A stretch of 31,105 nt of DNA from an uncultured Clostridia bacterium (GTDB lineage Bacteria; Bacillota; Clostridia; TANB77; CAG-508). Made by a program: the position numbers and the translations under genes. The notes under the pieces are model-generated. The model was not told the origin of the DNA, did not search any database, and saw only the letters and a list, made by a program, of their open reading frames with translations. The stretch spans positions 1 through 31,105 of the forward strand of contig CANRBU010000004.1 in the NCBI GenBank assembly GCA_947628925.1. Reading direction: 5' to 3'. How positions within the stretch are numbered: position 1 is the stretch's first letter; each line of letters opens with the position of its first letter. Below are positions 17,914 to 26,228 of this stretch, piece by piece.

Positions 17914-17943
17914 AATCAATACTTTGGAAAGGAAAGTGATGAG

Positions 17944-19590
17944 ATGAAAATTACATTTTTAGGAGCAACAGAATCTGTTACAGGTTCAAATTTTTTAGTA
18001 GAAGCAGCTGGAAAAAAATTCATAGTAGACTGTGGTTTATGGCAAGGAAAAGCAGAATATGAAGACTTGAATTTTCAAGAATTTGAATTCAATCCAGCTG
18101 AAATTGATTTTATGTTATTAACACATGCACATATAGACCATTCTGGTAGAATTCCAAAACTATATAATGAAGGATTTAAAAACAAAATTTATGCACACAA
18201 AGCAACATGTGATTTATGTGCATTAATGCTTCCAGACAGTGGACATATACAAGAAATGGAAAGTGAATGGAAAAACCGCAAAAGAATGCGTAAGGGGGAA
18301 GAACCACGTGACCCAATTTATACAGCAGAAGATGCAGTAAAATCATTGCAAATATTTGAACCAGTAAAATATGATGAAATAATAGATATTACAGAAAACA
18401 TACATGTACGTTTTAATGATGCAGGACATATGTTAGGATCTAGTATTATTGAATTATGGGTAGATGAAGATGGGAAAACGACAAAAACAGTATTTACAGG
18501 AGACTTAGGAAATAACGACATCCCATTGTTAAGCTCACCAACAATGATAGATAATGCGGATTATTTAATTATGGAATCAACATATGGTAGCAGATTGCAC
18601 ATGAGAAATGATGAAAAAGCAGAACTATTCTTAAAAATTGTTTCTGAAACCTTAGATAAACAAGGAACAGTTGTAATACCATCATTCGCAGTAGGTAGAA
18701 CACAAGAAATTTTATATGAAATAAATAAACTAAAAGACATTAGAAAAGATGAAGAATTCCAAAAGCAATATCAAACATTAATGAAAGCACCAGTGTTTGT
18801 AGATAGCCCATTAGCAATATCAGCAACAGAAGTATTTAGAGAAAATATGGATTTATTTGACGAAGAAACACAAGCAGAAATGCAAAAAGGTGATAATCCG
18901 CTAGAATTTCCAGGCTTACAATTCACAATGACAACAGAAGAATCAAAAGCATTAAACGAAGACCCTAAACCATGTATTATAATATCAGCAAGTGGTATGT
19001 GTGAAGTAGGAAGAATAAAACATCATTTAAAACATAATTTATGGAACCCAAACAGTACAATACTATTTGTAGGTTACCAAGCACCAGGAACATTAGGCTA
19101 TAACATTGTAAATGGAGCAAAAAAAGTAAAAATATTTGGAGAAGAAATTGCAGTTAATGCACGAATAGAATATATTGAAGGATATTCAGGACATGCAGAC
19201 CAAGAAGGCTTGATGAATTTCATATATTCATTTATCAATAAACCAAAACATATCTTTTTAGTACATGGAGAAGAAGAATCAAAAAATATACTAAAAGAAA
19301 AAATAGAAACTGAAACCAGTTTACCGGTAATAATACCAGAATTTGGAGAGACCTTCGAATTAGATCAAGAAGTAACCATGACAAACAAGATAGAACGCAG
19401 AATGCCAGAAATGAGCTTGAAACGCGAAGTAATGAATCGTCTAGAAAAATTAAAAGACGAAATCAAAGACATGGAAAACTATGTGCGTGAAGACATGGGA
19501 AATACAAACATTAAAGATGAAGATGTATTCAGAATTAACGAAAAAATTAAAGACCTAGAAAAACAAATATTAAATGTAGTAGAAGGATAA
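17944..19590 (+). CDS. beta-CASP metallo-beta-lactamase-fold nuclease
   Basis: A 548-aa protein of the CPSF73/YSH1-like bacterial group, predicted to be a zinc-dependent RNA endonuclease and/or 5' exonuclease. Motif 2 is HAHIDH (61-66), motif 3 is GHMLGS (H162), motif 4 is TGDLG (D187), and ESTYG (211-215) opens the beta-CASP domain. PSFAVGRTQE, SASGMCEVGR, GYSGHAD and LVHGE supply the later metal and phosphate ligands. A C-terminal helical tail (about 485-548) is rich in K and E. It is not RNase J, which has a different C-terminal domain and longer spacing. Likely cytoplasmic, acting in RNA processing. Confidence 0.88.
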   Translation: MKITFLGATESVTGSNFLVEAAGKKFIVDCGLWQGKAEYEDLNFQEFEFNPAEIDFMLLTHAHIDHSGRIPKLYNEGFKNKIYAHKATCDLCALMLPDSGHIQEMESEWKNRKRMRKGEEPRDPIYTAEDAVKSLQIFEPVKYDEIIDITENIHVRFNDAGHMLGSSIIELWVDEDGKTTKTVFTGDLGNNDIPLLSSPTMIDNADYLIMESTYGSRLHMRNDEKAELFLKIVSETLDKQGTVVIPSFAVGRTQEILYEINKLKDIRKDEEFQKQYQTLMKAPVFVDSPLAISATEVFRENMDLFDEETQAEMQKGDNPLEFPGLQFTMTTEESKALNEDPKPCIIISASGMCEVGRIKHHLKHNLWNPNSTILFVGYQAPGTLGYNIVNGAKKVKIFGEEIAVNARIEYIEGYSGHADQEGLMNFIYSFINKPKHIFLVHGEEESKNILKEKIETETSLPVIIPEFGETFELDQEVTMTNKIERRMPEMSLKREVMNRLEKLKDEIKDMENYVREDMGNTNIKDEDVFRINEKIKDLEKQILNVVEG

Positions 19591-19599
19591 ATTATCCTT
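19583..19599 (+). other. hairpin covering the beta-CASP stop codon
   Basis: Arms 19583-19589 (AAGGATA) and 19593-19599 (TATCCTT) place the TAA stop at the top of the stem. No T run follows, so it is not a terminator. It might stabilise the upstream message or affect coupling to the GH15 gene, or be chance. Confidence 0.4.
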
Positions 19600-19619
19600 A
19601 GAAAGGAATACGATAAGAA

Positions 19620-21530
19620 ATGGAAAATAAATACCTAAATGAAGCAATAATAGGCAATAAAAGTATGTTAGCAACATTTACAGAAAAGGGAGAATTGCAA
19701 AGATTATATTTCCCATGTAAAGACCAAAAACAATATATTAACTTTTTTCACACAGGTGTCAAAATAAATAACTCAGATGTCATTTATTTACATGATGACA
19801 TCAATAATACATACAAACAATATTATGACACAGACACAAACATTTTAAATACTGAAATAACAAATACATATTTCAATTTAAAAACGCTACAAACAGACTA
19901 TGTGTTAATGAAAGAAGATGTTTTAGTAAAAAAATATACTTTCATGAATGATGCTATAATCGATCTAGACATTCAATTTTATATACACGCAGGTTTTATA
20001 ACAGACTACAATAACATGACAAGTTGCAAAATAGTAGATGGTGGGATGTTACATTATGCACATGATTATACAATATCAACATTTGCAAAAGGATATAAAT
20101 TAGCAAAGCACCAAATACATGGAAGTAAAGACACAATAAAACGTGGCGAAATATATGATAAAGACTATATAGGAATGTCACCAGAAGGAAGTATATGCTA
20201 TGATATTGGACTTTTAAAACCAGGAGAAAAGAAAGAAATATATATTGTTTGTACAATAGGTGAAAATACAAATATTTCAAAAATAGAAGATGAAATAGAA
20301 AGATTAAAAAGAATAGATTATTCAAAAGAATATAGCAATGTAAAAGCATATTGGAGAAAATATGTAAAAGACCATAATGGATTAAATTTAAAAGAACCAA
20401 AAAATGCATATGAAGAAAAAATATTTGAAATCTATAGACGTAGTATATTATTATTTCCATTGTTAACAAACCAAGAAACAGGAGGAATAATAGCATCACC
20501 AGAAGTAGACGAAAATTTAACACAATGTGGAAGATATGCATATTGCTGGCCAAGAGATGCAGTATTTATTACAAAAGCAATGGACATCTTGAAAATGGAA
20601 AAAGAAACAGAAAAATTTTATAAAATATTCTGCAAAAAAACTCAAAGTAAAAATGGAATGTGGGAACAGAGATTCTTTACAGATGGAAAATTAGCTCCAT
20701 CTTGGGGATATCAGGTAGATGAAACAGCAAGTGTAGTTTATGGTGTATACCAACACTATTTGGTAACCAAAAATGAAAAATTCTTAAAAGAAACATTGCC
20801 AATGTGTGAAAGAGCAATAGATTTCTTAAAGAGATATGTACAAGATTGGATAGAAAATGAAGACAACCCAGAACATAAATATCATATAAGTTATGATTTA
20901 TGGGAGATGTGTGAAGGAATACATCTATATTCTTTAGCAAGCATTTATTCAGCATTTGAAACAATTTTAAATATATATCGTATTCTAGGCAAAAATGTAT
21001 CAGATTTTGAACATAACAGACTAAAAGAGGAAAAAATAGAAAAAAGCAAAAGAGAATTAGAAAGATTGTTAAATATAATAAAACAATACATAAACAATAA
21101 TTTATTTGATGAAGACAAAAAATGTTATGTAAGAAATCCAGAAGATAGAAAAATGGACATTAGTTTACTTGGAGCAGTAGTACCATTTCACGTACTAAGA
21201 CCAAAAGAGAAAAAAGTACAAAATACAATAGAAAAAATTAATATGTGTTTACGAACATACACAGGAGGTTATCAAAGGTTTGAACAAGATCATTATAGAA
21301 ATGGAAACCCTTGGCCAATAGCTAACCTTTGGATGACATTATATTATCTAGAAGCAGGCGAAAAAAGAAAAGCAAGAGAAACATTTGAATTTGTAATTAA
21401 AACAGTTGGAAAACACTATTTCCTAGGAGAACAAATAGATAATAGCACAATGAAACCAGACTGGGTAATAGGCTTAGGATGGTCACATGCAATGTTTATT
21501 ATTGTATTAGAAAAATTCTTAGGAAAATAA
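19620..21530 (+). CDS. glycoside hydrolase family 15 (glucoamylase-like)
   Basis: A 636-aa enzyme with the GH15 plan: an N-terminal beta-sandwich (about 1-250) and a C-terminal (alpha/alpha)6 barrel. Barrel motifs are RYAYCWPRDA (about 304), GMWEQRFF, SWGYQVDETAS and DLWEMCEG (E429/E432, likely general acid). LGEQID (E604) matches the usual general base position. GH15 enzymes release glucose from alpha-glucans or cleave trehalose. There is no signal peptide, so it probably acts inside the cell on stored or imported glucan. The start is ATG 19620 with AAAGGAA upstream. It is the last gene before the gap promoter. Confidence 0.88.
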   Translation: MENKYLNEAIIGNKSMLATFTEKGELQRLYFPCKDQKQYINFFHTGVKINNSDVIYLHDDINNTYKQYYDTDTNILNTEITNTYFNLKTLQTDYVLMKEDVLVKKYTFMNDAIIDLDIQFYIHAGFITDYNNMTSCKIVDGGMLHYAHDYTISTFAKGYKLAKHQIHGSKDTIKRGEIYDKDYIGMSPEGSICYDIGLLKPGEKKEIYIVCTIGENTNISKIEDEIERLKRIDYSKEYSNVKAYWRKYVKDHNGLNLKEPKNAYEEKIFEIYRRSILLFPLLTNQETGGIIASPEVDENLTQCGRYAYCWPRDAVFITKAMDILKMEKETEKFYKIFCKKTQSKNGMWEQRFFTDGKLAPSWGYQVDETASVVYGVYQHYLVTKNEKFLKETLPMCERAIDFLKRYVQDWIENEDNPEHKYHISYDLWEMCEGIHLYSLASIYSAFETILNIYRILGKNVSDFEHNRLKEEKIEKSKRELERLLNIIKQYINNNLFDEDKKCYVRNPEDRKMDISLLGAVVPFHVLRPKEKKVQNTIEKINMCLRTYTGGYQRFEQDHYRNGNPWPIANLWMTLYYLEAGEKRKARETFEFVIKTVGKHYFLGEQIDNSTMKPDWVIGLGWSHAMFIIVLEKFLGK

Positions 21531-21542
21531 CAATAAAAATAG

Positions 21543-21580
21543 TTGCAAAGTAATCTTTTTTGATATACAATGGTATTGCC
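21543..21580 (+). promoter_or_regulatory. gap promoter, near-copy of the pgk promoter
   Basis: TTGCAA (21543-21548), 17-nt spacer, TACAAT (21566-21571), then GGTATTGCC. It matches the pgk promoter (24941-24978) at 33 of 38 ungapped positions, well beyond the two hexamers. A short hairpin (GCCCA at about 21578-21582 with TGGGT at 21591-21595) follows in the leader. Confidence 0.8.
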
Positions 21581-21638
21581 CAAAGAAAAATGGGTAAAAT
21601 AAAAATAGCCCAAAAGGCGAGGATGAGGAGGAATTAAA

Positions 21639-22643
21639 ATGTCAATAAAATTAGGAATTAATGGATTTGGAAGAATAGGAAATTTATCATTTCAAGCAGC
21701 ACTTGAAAGAGAAGGAGTTGAAGTCGTTGCAATAAATGATCCTTTCATAACAGCAGACTATATGGCATATATGACAAAATTTGATACAGTACATGGAAAA
21801 TTTGCAGGAGAAGTATATGAAAAAGACGGCAATCTTGTTGCAAACGGAAAACAAATAAAAGTATATAATGAAATGGACCCACACAACATACCATGGGGAG
21901 AATTAGGAGTAGAATATGTGTTAGAATGTTCAGGAGTATTTACAACAATCGAAAAAGCTAAAGCACATATAGAAGCAGGAGCAAAACAAGTAATAATTAG
22001 TGCACCATCAAAAGATGCTCCAATGTTTGTTATGGGTGTAAACCATACAGAATATCAACCAGAAATGGATATTGTATCAAATGCATCATGCACAACAAAC
22101 TGTTTAGCACCATTGGCAAAAGTAATAAATGATAATTTTGGAATAAAAGAAGGCTTAATGACAACAGTACACAGCACAACAGCAACACAAAAAACAGTAG
22201 ATGGAGCATCTAAAAAAGATTGGAGAGGTGGAAGAGCAGCGGCAGCAAATATTATACCATCATCAACAGGAGCAGCAAAAGCAGTAGGAAAAGTAATACC
22301 ATCACTAAATGGAAAATTAACAGGAATGGCATTTAGAGTTCCAACAGTTGATGTATCAGTAGTGGATTTAACATGTAACTTAGAAAAACCAACAACATAT
22401 GAAGAAATATGTGCTACTATGAAAAGAGCATCAGAAAATGAAATGAAAGGAATAGTAGAATATACAGATGAAGCAGTAGTATCATCAGACTTTATTCATG
22501 ACAGCCATACATCAATATTTGATGCAACAGCAGGTATCATGCTAACAGATACATTTGTAAAATTAGTAGCATGGTATGATAATGAATGGGGATATTCAAA
22601 CAAACTAGTAGACTTAGCATGTTATATAGCAACAAGAAAATAA
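21639..22643 (+). CDS. gap: glyceraldehyde-3-phosphate dehydrogenase
   Basis: A 334-aa NAD-type GAPDH converting glyceraldehyde 3-phosphate to 1,3-bisphosphoglycerate. It shows the Rossmann GINGFGRIGN (6-15), the catalytic SNASCTTNC (C151), H178 in VHSTTATQ and the C-terminal WYDNEWGYS. AGGAGG lies upstream of the ATG. It is transcribed from its own promoter and ends in its own terminator, separated from pgk-tpiA-gpmI by three unrelated genes, but it shares a near-identical promoter with pgk. Confidence 0.97.
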   Translation: MSIKLGINGFGRIGNLSFQAALEREGVEVVAINDPFITADYMAYMTKFDTVHGKFAGEVYEKDGNLVANGKQIKVYNEMDPHNIPWGELGVEYVLECSGVFTTIEKAKAHIEAGAKQVIISAPSKDAPMFVMGVNHTEYQPEMDIVSNASCTTNCLAPLAKVINDNFGIKEGLMTTVHSTTATQKTVDGASKKDWRGGRAAAANIIPSSTGAAKAVGKVIPSLNGKLTGMAFRVPTVDVSVVDLTCNLEKPTTYEEICATMKRASENEMKGIVEYTDEAVVSSDFIHDSHTSIFDATAGIMLTDTFVKLVAWYDNEWGYSNKLVDLACYIATRK

Positions 22644-22664
22644 TATCCAAAAGGCTAAAAATCG

Positions 22665-22704
22665 AATAACACTTATCACTAGATAGGTGTTATTTTGCTT
22701 TTTG
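22665..22704 (+). terminator. rho-independent terminator after gap
   Basis: Arms 22665-22677 and 22682-22694 (13 pairs with one G-T wobble) surround the loop ACTA and are followed by TTTTGCTTTTT. It isolates gap from the genes downstream. Confidence 0.85.
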
Positions 22705-22784
22705 AAAGATAAAGGAAAAAACACTTTAAACATGAAAAAACGAAAAATGTAAAGAAAAACCAAAAATTTACTATGAAATAAAAA

Positions 22785-22814
22785 TTGACATATAATATCC
22801 GCAAATGATATAGA
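22785..22814 (+). promoter_or_regulatory. promoter of the 97-aa gene
   Basis: TTGACA (22785-22790), 18-nt spacer, TATAGA (22809-22814). The gap 22705-22784 holds nothing else that I can see. Confidence 0.55.
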
Positions 22815-22868
22815 TAGAGATGGATAAAAAATATTAAAAAACATATACTAAAATAGGGAGTGATTATA

Positions 22869-23162
22869 TTGGAACAAACTACAATTGAAGATTTAGAAAA
22901 AAAATTAAAACAATGGGAAAATCAAACTATAATATTTGATCTGACAGGATTAGTATGTACTACTGTAAGAATAGAATATGCAAAAATAACATCAACACAA
23001 GAAGATATAACAATAAAAAATCAACATCATAACGAAGATAAAATAATATTAAATAAACATCAAATAATGAAAATAATAAAAGATGAAGAAGAATGTTTTT
23101 TAGTAAAATTTGATGATTTACAAATGGTTAGAATTTGTAAATATAAAGAAATAGATATATAA
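22869..23162 (+). CDS. hypothetical protein, 97 aa
   Basis: Not recognised. The TTG at 22869 is chosen because AGGGAG (22855-22860) sits 8 nt upstream; the in-frame GTG at 22860 falls inside that site. A small soluble protein with an N-terminal helix (TIEDLEKKLKQW) followed by alternating hydrophobic strands (TIIFDLTG, TTVRIEYAKITS, CFLVKFDDLQMVRICKYKEI), suggesting a small beta-barrel or sheet. It converges with the XRE gene and has its own promoter. Confidence 0.6.
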   Translation: MEQTTIEDLEKKLKQWENQTIIFDLTGLVCTTVRIEYAKITSTQEDITIKNQHHNEDKIILNKHQIMKIIKDEEECFLVKFDDLQMVRICKYKEIDI

Positions 23163-23191
23163 GTGGGTTAAAATCAACAAAATTAACCCAC
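23163..23191. terminator. hairpin between convergent genes
   Basis: A perfect 9-bp inverted repeat, GTGGGTTAA (23163-23171) with TTAACCCAC (23183-23191), starts at the stop codon of the 97-aa gene and faces the XRE gene stop. T runs are poor on both sides, so termination is likely but not classical. Confidence 0.5.
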
Positions 23192-23197
23192 AAAATT

Positions 23198-23521
23198 CTA
23201 TTTTAAACTATTGGCAATATTCATACATAAATCAATATATAAAGCGTGATTTTTCTCTGGAATAGTTTTGAATAACTCTATAAAAGTTTTATCAGCATTT
23301 ACTGCAGTAATACCAAAAATAAGATAATCTAAACTACATTGCAAAATAGTTGCAATTTTACAAACTGTTGACAAACTAGGAATACTATAACCCCTTTCAA
23401 TTTCACTAATATAAGAAGGGCAAACATCAATTAATTCAGATAATTTTTCTTGAGTAATACCAAGCTCTTTTCTCTTAAGTTTTACTCGTTTTCCAATTTC
23501 TATATAGTTCAATTCATCCAT
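23198..23521 (-). CDS. XRE-family helix-turn-helix regulator
   Basis: A 107-aa DNA-binding protein. The N-terminal XRE/Cro domain (about 8-68) shows IGKRVKLKRKELGITQEKLS, PSYISEIERGYSIPSLSTV and a C-terminal dimerisation-like helix segment. It is divergent from the pseudopilin-like gene, and two inverted repeats lie in the 227-bp gap between them. Autoregulation and control of the divergent gene are therefore likely (inference). It is the only transcription factor in the window. GAAAGGA lies 12 nt before the ATG, a rather long spacing. Confidence 0.85.
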   Translation of the reverse strand: MDELNYIEIGKRVKLKRKELGITQEKLSELIDVCPSYISEIERGYSIPSLSTVCKIATILQCSLDYLIFGITAVNADKTFIELFKTIPEKNHALYIDLCMNIANSLK

Positions 23522-23559
23522 TTCTATAATCAGTCCTTTCTGCAGTACAAATTAACCTA

Positions 23560-23622
23560 ATTAGTTTGTAACTGTTTCACTAATATTTTATACTGAAAGT
23601 GTGCAAAATAAAACAAACTAAT
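23560..23622. repeat. 10-bp inverted repeat flanking the XRE promoter
   Basis: ATTAGTTTGT (23560-23569) is the exact reverse complement of ACAAACTAAT (23613-23622), with 43 nt between. The right copy overlaps the -35 of the minus-strand promoter and the left copy lies just past its start site. It could be two half-operators bridged by a looped regulator. Confidence 0.45.
23587..23616 (-). promoter_or_regulatory. possible promoter of the XRE gene
   Basis: On the minus strand TTGTTT (23616-23611), 18-nt spacer, TATAAA (23592-23587), giving a leader of about 60 nt. The -35 is only partly consensus. Confidence 0.4.
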
Positions 23623-23646
23623 ACTATCAAGATACAACTGATAGTA
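23622..23646. promoter_or_regulatory. candidate XRE operator (25-bp palindrome)
   Basis: TACTATCA (23622-23629) and TGATAGTA (23639-23646) form a perfect 8-bp inverted repeat with a 9-nt spacer. It lies upstream of the -35 of the XRE gene and about 35 nt upstream of the plus-strand promoter, a fitting position for a dimeric regulator controlling both. Confidence 0.55.
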
Positions 23647-23680
23647 AACAAAATATTTCATAAATAACTGACACAAAATA

Positions 23681-23710
23681 TTGACAAAAAACATTAGAAT
23701 AGTATAGAAT
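23681..23710 (+). promoter_or_regulatory. promoter of the pseudopilin-like gene
   Basis: TTGACA (23681-23686), 16-nt spacer, TATAGA (23703-23708) followed by AT. It lies 38 nt before the ATG. Confidence 0.65.
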
Positions 23711-23748
23711 AAATATGGAAAAATAACGAAAAAGGAATGTGATTAAAA

Positions 23749-24921
23749 ATGCAAAAGAAAATGAAAAGAGAAAATGGTTCTGTAACAATTTTAGTGCTAG
23801 CAAGTATTTTTGTAATTTTAATAGTTCTTATAAATTTATATGTAGCATCAACAAATGAGTCAAGGAGCCAAAAAGAAGCACTTAGAAAAATACAAGAAGC
23901 ATATAGCATGACAGATGAAGAAATAGAGCAAATGTATAATAAATTAACAGATGGAAGTATTGAAAAAGTAAATGCACCACAACTTATGGTAGGAATGAAA
24001 AAAGTAATGTATACACTACCAACAGAAAACACAAAAGGTGCAATAGTACAAGAAGGAGAAGCGGACTTTAAAGAAAATGAATGGTATTCATATGCAAACA
24101 AACAATGGGCAAATGCAAAAACAGAAGACGGAAGCATTTGGGTATGGATTCCAAGGTTTGCCTATAAAACAACAGCAAACGGAATAAAAATCAAATTTCT
24201 ATTAGAAACAACAGATGAATATTATGATGACCAAGGTAATATACAAACAGCCAAAAGAGAAGGCGATGAAAATACAGAATCAAGCTATGTGGTACATCCA
24301 GCTTTCACAAAACAAACAGATGACGGCGAAACAAAAGAATTAGAAGGAATTTGGATATCAAAATTTGAAGCAGGCTATGCTGGTGAAAATAATAATGCGC
24401 CAGTTAAAAAAGTTGAAGAAGATGCTACAACAAATTACCCAACTTTCCAAGGGCTAACATATTCTGTAGATAAAGAAACAGAAAATGATATTTTAGAAAA
24501 CTTAACACAAGCTGGAAATATATATGGACTAACACAAAAAACAAGTAGCCATGAAACAAAAGAAGTAGAAGTAGAAGCAATATTGTTATTGATAAAAAGC
24601 GAATATGGAGCAGGAGAAGCAAATATATGCACTAATAGTGTAAAATTAAATGAGAGCCTAAACACAGAAGAAACACAAAATCAATATCAAGTAACAGGTG
24701 TTACAACAGGAAAACAAGAAGGACAAGCAACAGAAGAAAATATTACAAGTATAAACAACACAACAGGAAACAACCCAACATCAGAAGGTGTATATACATG
24801 GAATCAAAAATCAGGAGAAAAAGCAAGTTCAACAGGAACAATATATGGAATTTATGATTTTAATGAAAACAAAGAAACAGATAAATTATTAGGAAATAGA
24901 GCAACTTTAGTTGCAAAATAA
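23749..24921 (+). CDS. pseudopilin-like surface protein with SUMF-like region
   Basis: A 390-aa protein. A short basic N-terminus with ENGSVTILVLASIF leads into one membrane helix (about 11-33), as in pseudopilin-like proteins that open with NGS(I/V)T. An extracellular helix, then a region with GSIWVWIPRFAYKT (about 128-141), YVVHPAF and GIWISKFEAGY (about 204-214) follows, a pattern I recall from clostridial proteins with a formylglycine-enzyme/SUMF-like fold. Those proteins usually end in a GIYDMSGGAWE-like motif; here YGIYD is followed by an unrelated, short end, so the domain looks cut or altered. Probably cell-surface. A divergent XRE gene may control it. Function unknown. Confidence 0.65.
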   Translation: MQKKMKRENGSVTILVLASIFVILIVLINLYVASTNESRSQKEALRKIQEAYSMTDEEIEQMYNKLTDGSIEKVNAPQLMVGMKKVMYTLPTENTKGAIVQEGEADFKENEWYSYANKQWANAKTEDGSIWVWIPRFAYKTTANGIKIKFLLETTDEYYDDQGNIQTAKREGDENTESSYVVHPAFTKQTDDGETKELEGIWISKFEAGYAGENNNAPVKKVEEDATTNYPTFQGLTYSVDKETENDILENLTQAGNIYGLTQKTSSHETKEVEVEAILLLIKSEYGAGEANICTNSVKLNESLNTEETQNQYQVTGVTTGKQEGQATEENITSINNTTGNNPTSEGVYTWNQKSGEKASSTGTIYGIYDFNENKETDKLLGNRATLVAK

Positions 24922-24928
24922 AAAGAAT

Positions 24929-24959
24929 AAAAAAGAATACTTGAAAAGTATTCTTTTTT
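24929..24959. terminator. terminator after the pseudopilin-like gene, overlapping the pgk promoter
   Basis: Perfect 14-bp inverted repeat, arms 24929-24942 and 24946-24959, loop GAA, with A6 and T6 ends. The pgk -35 (24941-24946) lies at its loop and its T run is part of the pgk promoter spacer. Confidence 0.85.
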
Positions 24960-24978
24960 GGTATAAAATAGTATTGCC
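24941..24978 (+). promoter_or_regulatory. pgk promoter, near-copy of the gap promoter
   Basis: TTGAAA (24941-24946), 17-nt spacer, TAAAAT (24964-24969), then AGTATTGCC. Differs from the gap promoter at only five of 38 positions. It drives pgk-tpiA-gpmI and probably the genes beyond, as no terminator is seen to the end of the window. Confidence 0.8.
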
Positions 24979-25022
24979 AACAATATTTAGGAAATAATAA
25001 AACATAAGAAAGGATGAGGAAA

Positions 25023-26207
25023 ATGAATAAAAAAACTGTAAAGGATGTTGATTTAAAAGGAAAGAAAGTATTTGTAAGATGTGACTTTAATGTACCAATG
25101 GATGAAAATCAAAATATCACAAACAACACAAGAATAGTTGCAGCATTACCAACAATAAAATATCTATTAGAACAAAATTGCAAAATAATATTAGCATCAC
25201 ATTTAGGCAGACCAAAAGGAGAATTTAAGCCAGAATTTTCTTTAAAACCAATTGCAAAAGAACTATCAAAACTATTAGGAAAAGAAATAATCATGGCAAA
25301 AGATGTTATAGGTGAAGATGCTATGCAAAAAGCAGCAAACCTAAAAGAGGGAGAAATATTGTTGCTAGAAAATGTTAGATTCCACAATGAAGAAACAGAC
25401 AATGACCCAGAATTCTCTAAAAAATTAGCATCTATGGCAGAAATATTTGTAAATGATGCATTTGGAACAGCACATAGAGCACATAGTTCTACAACAGGAA
25501 TAGCAAGCTATATTCCTGCAGTATCAGGATTTTTAATAGAAAAAGAACTAAAATTTTTAGGAAGTGCAATAGAAGATCCAGCAAGACCATTTGTAGCAAT
25601 TTTAGGAGGAGCAAAAGTTTCAGATAAAATAGGAATAATTGACAACCTACTAGAAAAAGTAGACACATTAATCATCGGAGGAGGAATGGCATACACATTT
25701 TTAAAAGCGCAAGGCTATGAAGTAGGAAATTCAATATGCGAAACAGACAAACTAGATTTAGCAAAACACCTAATGGAAAAAGCAAAAGAAAAAGGTGTGA
25801 AATTCTTATTACCAGTAGACACAAAAATTGCTAAAGAAGCAAGTGAAACAGCTGAAAGTAGAACAGTAAAATGCACAGAAATACCAGCAGATGAAGAAGG
25901 CTTTGATATTGGAGAAGAAACAATAAAAGAATTTATAGAAGAAATAAAAACAGCTAAAACAATAGTATGGAATGGACCTCTAGGACTATTTGAAGTAAGC
26001 CAATTTGCTATTGGAACAAACGAAATAGCAAAAGCAGTTGCCGAAACTGATGCAACAACAATAATAGGTGGAGGAGATTCAATATCAGCTATAAAAAAAG
26101 CCGGAGTAGAAGATAAAATAACACACATTTCTACTGGAGGAGGAGCATCATTAGAATTTTTAGAAGGAAAAAAATTACCAGGAATAGAAGCTTTAATGGA
26201 TAAATAA
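25023..26207 (+). CDS. pgk: phosphoglycerate kinase
   Basis: A 394-aa glycolytic kinase making ATP from 1,3-bisphosphoglycerate. It shows KVFVRCDFNVP, ASHLGRPKG, the LLLENVRFH block, GGAKVSDKIG, GGGMAYTFLKA, WNGPLG and the nucleotide-binding GGGDS with STGGGASLE. The start is ATG 25023, which gives the usual MNKKTVKDVDLKGK; AAAGG at 25009-25013 lies 9 nt upstream, and the ATG at 25014 is too close. First gene of the lower-glycolysis unit, 21 nt before tpiA. Confidence 0.97.
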   Translation: MNKKTVKDVDLKGKKVFVRCDFNVPMDENQNITNNTRIVAALPTIKYLLEQNCKIILASHLGRPKGEFKPEFSLKPIAKELSKLLGKEIIMAKDVIGEDAMQKAANLKEGEILLLENVRFHNEETDNDPEFSKKLASMAEIFVNDAFGTAHRAHSSTTGIASYIPAVSGFLIEKELKFLGSAIEDPARPFVAILGGAKVSDKIGIIDNLLEKVDTLIIGGGMAYTFLKAQGYEVGNSICETDKLDLAKHLMEKAKEKGVKFLLPVDTKIAKEASETAESRTVKCTEIPADEEGFDIGEETIKEFIEEIKTAKTIVWNGPLGLFEVSQFAIGTNEIAKAVAETDATTIIGGGDSISAIKKAGVEDKITHISTGGGASLEFLEGKKLPGIEALMDK

Positions 26208-26228
26208 TTAGAAAGGGCAGTGAAAAAT

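Noticed and set aside
22860..22868. GTG 22860 as start of the 97-aa protein
   Set aside because: It lies inside the AGGGAG site; TTG 22869 has proper spacing.
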